Shown in pieces: positions 59,701-64,000 of a DNA stretch of 64,000 bases (positions are counted from its first letter, which is position 1; every line of letters begins with the position of its first letter). A model generated the notes under the pieces. The model did not search any database and had not been told where the DNA came from. It worked only from the letters and a program-made list of their open reading frames with translations. The stretch is from Bryum argenteum. Its lineage: Eukaryota; Streptophyta; Bryopsida; Bryales; Bryaceae. A program made the translations under genes and the position numbers. Location of the stretch: assembly GCA_037043015.1 (NCBI GenBank), contig CM073324.1, positions 17,202,597 to 17,266,596 of the forward strand. Direction: 5' to 3'.

Positions 59701-61170
59701 TGTGAACCCAAAAACCACCATGAGGTGGCATTTGGTCACAAGGGGTTTTGAAGAGCAAGATTAGATGAGAAAAGAAGAGGGGAAGAAGGAAGGCAAGAAG
59801 AAGACAAGGAAATAGGAAAGAAGAAGAAGAGAACCACCGGCCGGATGGCTTGGAAGTGGTCTCTACTCTTTTGATTGCCATTCCTTCGTCTTGGGTCCAA
59901 ATGGGGCGTGCCATAGCTTTTTGGAAAGCTAAGCTCAATGTGCACCCGCCCCTAAAATCTCAAAGGCAGAAGATCAACGAGCTAAGACTGATTGCTGTTT
60001 GACTGTGGCGGTTTTTGCCACTGCCGGGGGGAAAACTTTTTCAACACCACAACTTTGGAAGCTCATATCTCCCTCTCTACAACTCGGAATTGAGCATGCT
60101 TTATACCATTGGAAAGCTCTACTGGAGCTCTATCTAGTGTAGAAATCTCAGAGGAGTTAAAGAAAAATCGAGTGAGTTATGGGGGAAACAATCTGGCTAG
60201 CTTCCATAGGGCAAGAACAAGCTCTTATCTAAATAACAAAGGAACTCAATAAGGAGGAGGAAGATGAGTGAGGCAAGACAAACATTTTGAGAAGGCTCTC
60301 CTTCTCCTAACTACTAACACTTCAAAAGCAAGATCATTTTCAGAAGGGCTCTCCTTTTCCTAACTACTAATAATTCAAGAAAGATGATCAAGGTGAACAA
60401 AGAGGAAAAGGAGGCCCATGGCCTTCCTCCTCCTAACTACATAGATGGATAGGTAGGTGAACAAAATGGAGGAGAAGGGGGCCCAAGGCCTCCCTTCTCC
60501 TACTCTAACCTAAACTAAGAGGAAATGGAAGAGGTGAAGATAGCTTGGAAACAAGCTATTAAGTACCAAATGGGAGCCGCCAAAGAGGCGGCTCACCATA
60601 ACCCTAACTAAGGCCTAAGCCCTAACTAAGGCATGGATGAATGACCGCCACTCCACGCGCTCCGTCCTTGAAGCCCAATCCTATCAACGACTTCATCAAT
60701 GGATGTAGCTCCCACATGCTACCACAAGGTTAGATGAATAAATCTCTTAACAACCAAATTTCAAACACAACAAGGACATCAAAGACTACTTGTACAAGGC
60801 CCATGGTAAATTTCTAACCCAACTCCAAGTCCCTAATTCTTACGCTAATCAAACCAAGGATCCACTAGGGGGCTTTTTACCTCCTCTAGTCCTTCCTTAT
60901 CGAACCAAGGATCCACTAGGGGGCTTTTTACCTCCTCTAGTCCTTCCTTATCGAACCAATCACTCCTAATCTAAACTAAGCTCAAAATTCATGCTAAATA
61001 ATCTAGCAAAGGCCTTGCGACAACTAATCTTTAATATACCTATTGCATTCAAAACTCAATTATCATAAATTCATCAAATTACCTCAAGATGTCATGGTTT
61101 GCAGACAATTCATTAATAAAAATCCATTATTAGTAACACTTAAGCAAAAGAGAGCTTACACGCTCTCACA
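59701..61170. mobile_element. Solo-LTR-like insertion within the SINE
   Basis: 1470 bp beginning TGTGAACC and ending CTCTCACA (TG...CA), with 5-bp target duplication CGGCC at 59696-59700 and 61171-61175. Size, termini and target length fit a solo LTR left by recombination. There is no similarity to the LTR at 14774, so it is a different family. It contains no gene and has an internal tandem duplication at 60852-60953. Confidence 0.8.
60852..60953. repeat. 51-bp direct duplication inside the solo LTR
   Basis: AACCAAGGATCCACTAGGGG and the following bases to TCCTTCCTTATCG occur twice, 51 bp apart. Confidence 0.9.
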
Positions 61171-61228
61171 CGGCCCCTTAGAAAGGGACCGGAGTTTCTA
61201 TCTATCTTTCTATCTATCTAGTGTAGTC

Positions 61229-62129
61229 TACCACTTACCTCCAGAACACACAGACAATACAAGCACTGTTGACCTTCTCGCAGATTTGCCACGCCATTCT
61301 TTGATCGATCCACCTTATCGTGCCCGATACGTGCTCCAGGTCCGCTACTTCCCGCTCTCGGAACGCGACCAAGGCTATCGGCTCCGATCCTAGAATACCC
61401 CCAAATTTCCGACACTGCGGCAAAGGAACGATACTCGGTACTGATGTCACATAAGAATCAGTGTTTTCTATGAACGCTGCAGCCACTTCAATTCAACCTC
61501 CATCTCCTGCCTGTCTGTGCCTTGATCCAACTCATTTCGCGCTTGCACTCAGCTGGGAAAACGCTTCATCGCCCTTCCTCTGAGGTGGGATTGTCTAAGC
61601 ACGCTCTCTTACTCGCTCACTGGATTTTCATTGCTCCTTCGATGGCCCTGCTACCACTTCTTTCTGCTAGTCGACTTCCGCGATCCTCAATTTCAATAGT
61701 TTCGGGTTTCAACCGCGCCTGGATGAGAATTCGCCATGGTCTCTACCCGTACCTACTCCTCGGATCCACTCAAGGGGTGTGAAATATTTCGGGGTTTGGA
61801 AGGCGTGGAACACAGTTCGCTTGGTTCTATTTGCTAGAATGGTGGCGTTTGTGATTGCACTGACAGAACCTGCGTAAGCTCTCAGCTCCAGGATGCTCTG
61901 TAACTCACGCCATAACTGAATTGCAGCTGATTTCCAGAACGGGTGGACGAGCCGCTCTCGCAGTCGAAACGTATTTGTTAAATTGACTGTGTATTCATAC
62001 TGTCGTTAAAGTTTGATGTTTTGGTGATGCCCTGGCTCTTATTTGATCCTGAGCCAACGAACGTGGAGCTCCTTCTGGAACTGCGATGTCAAAGGCTGAG
62101 ATTGATGTGGTTTTACTGCAGCTTTGACG
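61229..62129. other. Locus copy II, region upstream of the trihelix gene
   Basis: Parallels 54180-54922. The minus strand is open over 61235-61486, including GSEPIALVAFREREVADLEH, which is kept in the third copy at 52177-52434. The promoter of the trihelix gene should lie near the right end. Confidence 0.5.
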
Positions 62130-63183
62130 ATGGCACACAGAGACCCATGGATGGATTCTTCTCAAACGCCAAATGCAACGTACCAGCCATGGGCACACAA
62201 CCCTGGCGCTTTCCAACTCTATCAGGTTCCGAACAGCAATTACTCCGCCCAAAATCCACCTGGAGGTGAGTTCCACTCCATGAGCTAGAGCCAGACATGT
62301 GAGGTGATCATGAGTGGTGTGGGACAAAGTTCAAGCTGCATACATTTTCAGTTTCGTCAAGTGTTGTTTCGAGAGGAGCACCTGTAATGTGTGACAGAGT
62401 GGGGCATGGCGTGTGCACGAGAGTCATGAATTAATACCCCTTCGTGAGTTGCCCTGCACAACAGTCTTTGCGGGTTCTATGTCAAGCGCTGGCGCGATAG
62501 TGGATTAATCAATGTACACAGAAGTAATAACGGAGCATGCACAGCCTGGTGCAGTCGATGAAGAGCCACTGGAGTATGGGTCGAATGAATGTGAAGCAGT
62601 GCCGTGTCCGATGAGTACCGAAGGCAGGAAAGGCAGCAGGAAAAGGAGCAGGGATTGGACAGAGGAGGAGACGATGGTTCTGGTTGAGTGTAAGAGGGCA
62701 TGGTTCGAGGACGTAGGAAGTCGGTATCGCAAGCAGAAGTCGAGTGCTACGAACTGGGACGCTATCGCTGAAGAAGTGACGGACAGTCTTGGCAATTCGA
62801 GGACAGGGGAGCAGTGTAGGCTACGATGGGACACGCTGGTGAAGTCCCACCGACTGATCAAAGAGCGATGTGTGGAGAGTGGGAAGGAATACGCCGAGGT
62901 GCTGGAGGAAGACAAGAGGAGTCTGAAGCTGGCTACATCGTTGAAGCCGGAATGGTATGAGGTGATTGACAATATCTCCGGCAAAGCCCGGTCTCAGAAG
63001 CAGGGCAACCCGGGCGCCCGCAAGTCTCAGAATGGTGGAGCAGGTGATGGTCCGGCCAGTGCAGGTACTGCAAGAACTGAAGCAGGCCCGCATAGACTGG
63101 TTCTGGAGGGCGGGCCAGCGTTGGGTACAGGGAGTATCCCAGCAGCACCAGGGTGTCGTGGAAAGTGTAAGGGCAGACGTGAG
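62130..63183 (+). CDS. Trihelix (Myb/SANT-like) transcription factor, probable frameshift
   Basis: Nuclear DNA-binding protein of the trihelix class, resembling ASR3/SH4-type members. Exon 1 is 62130-62265 (MAHRDPWMDSSQTP..., ends at GTGAGT, phase 1). Exon 2 starts at 62522 after CACAG, in the matching phase. A basic patch KGSRKRSRDW leads into the trihelix domain (WTEEETMVLVECKRAWF, NWDAIAEEV, RTGEQCRLRWDTLVKSHR), followed by an acidic helix region. Near 62990-63040 the coding signal moves to another frame (QARIDWFWRAGQRWVQGVSQ), ending at a GTAAGG donor at 63184. This is either an unrecognised intron or a one-base indel. The downstream end is not resolved. Confidence 0.75.
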
Positions 63184-63496
63184 GTAAGGTTTTGGCTGGG
63201 AATGGACGTGGGTAGGTTGAATTTGAAGTGGGTGTGCATGAATGAGATTCTGTTGAGATTGTAATGGGCAAGAGCTTGTTTGTTTATATGATTGAAACAA
63301 GGAGGGCAGTTGCAGGGCTGATGGTAGGTAATCGGACCGATCATTCAGGAGAGCAGTGTTTATTCTCATGAGTAGCATGGTTGGGTTCGGTTCTGTTCCG
63401 GAGAACTGTTGGTGCATGAATAGCGTGCAGGAATGTACGAGAGCGATAGTGGTGTCCTATTTTGATATCGTGTGGTGTTACATGTGTGGGGTGCAG

Positions 63497-64000
63497 GCTG
63501 TACAAAGATTCCGGTCGCTGGGTCCTCAGTTGAGATCCACATTTATTGATCTAATCCAGTCTGAAAGTCGTCCATTATCCGACATGAGGTTGGAAAGCCT
63601 TTCTCGGGACATGTAAATGGCTCGCAGTTGTGCAGGGTCGACGGCGCTCGGATGTTTATCACGATGTAAGTCATGCCAGCCGCTGAGTCTTCACGGAGTT
63701 AATGTAGTGTATGGAATGTATACCGTTGATTTCATGTGATGGGGATGTGTGCTGTCTTGAAGTGGTATTATTGGCAGCATGCTCTTGAATATTTGTTGAT
63801 TAGCAGTGGGGATGATACCGCAGAGTGGTGCACTTACTGGTGATGTCATGTGTCCGCAGGTGAGCATATTGATTCAAGTGAAATTAGTGCACGTCAAATT
63901 ACTTCCACCTGCCGATGATGAAGTCGAAGACAAGGTGGAAATTGACTATTCATGCTTTGATGTGTTTGGCAACTTTGTGGAGAAGTTGATAAAAAATAAT
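63497..64000 (+). pseudogene. LRR-protein gene, partial, copy II, cut by window end
   Basis: Exon 63497-63665 corresponds to 55383-55550 of copy I but is 169 instead of 168 nt. An extra base near 63605 creates a premature stop (SRDM then TAA). The next exon begins at 63860 after CCGCAG and is open to the window edge (VSILIQVKLVHVKLLPPADD...). The LRR part lies beyond the window. It could be a pseudogene or a consensus error; the second exon shows no damage. Confidence 0.65.

Larger units (their letters stand above)
59375..61217 (+). mobile_element. tRNA-derived SINE, copy D, split by a 1.47-kb insertion
   Basis: SINE sequence occupies 59375-59700 and 61171-61217. An 11-bp target duplication AGTGTAGTCTA flanks the two outer ends (59364-59374, 61218-61228). 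The tail is TCTATCTATCT. The interruption lies at the CACGCCGGCC point of the SINE, where copy C is continuous. Confidence 0.92.

Overview
This is nuclear DNA of a land plant. It carries a spliced leucine-rich-repeat receptor kinase gene, a trihelix DNA-binding gene, LRR exons and a dense mix of plant-type transposons (Ty3/gypsy LTR element, tRNA-derived SINE, L1-type LINE tail, TIR/MITE families). I cannot name the species; a non-seed plant such as a bryophyte is my guess, at low confidence. Almost everything outside about 10 kb of genes is mobile or tandem repeat DNA, much of it nested.

Layout. 1.4-7.7 kb: minus-strand receptor kinase, resolved here into 15 exons and 879 residues. 8.3-11.2 kb: a TIR element carrying an inner MITE and a 5'-truncated LINE. 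13.6-14.5 kb: a second TIR family. 14.8-33.5 kb: an 18.7-kb Ty3/gypsy retrotransposon with visually identical 779-bp LTRs, inserted in an AT microsatellite. Its gag-protease-RT-start segment is present three times in tandem. The 3.6 kb after pol is studded with a 10-bp palindrome, GACTATAGTC, in both non-coding and coding sequence. 34.3-39.2 kb: two SINE copies flanking a probable minus-strand gene for a small secreted or membrane-anchored protein (7 exons, 219 residues).

42.4-43.7 kb: a TIR element that captured part of a trihelix gene and was itself invaded by two smaller elements. 43.7-47.1 kb: degenerate repeats and short-motif arrays. 47.2-50.3 kb: G-rich blocks, a 130-bp AT-rich satellite with a 293-bp higher-order period, then a C-rich block mirroring the G-rich ones.

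51.4-64.0 kb: a duplicated plus-strand locus (trihelix gene followed by LRR gene exons). Copy I (54.2-56.7 kb) has lost the DNA-binding exon. Copy II (61.2 kb to the window end) keeps it, and a truncated third relative lies at 51.5-52.4 kb. Differential insertions between copies (a TTA-flanked MITE, two SINEs, a 1.47-kb solo-LTR-like insert inside one SINE) give empty-site evidence for several elements.

Many reading frames in the young retrotransposon and in the duplicated locus are broken by single-base indels at different places in otherwise identical copies. Uncorrected consensus errors are a live alternative to real pseudogenization.
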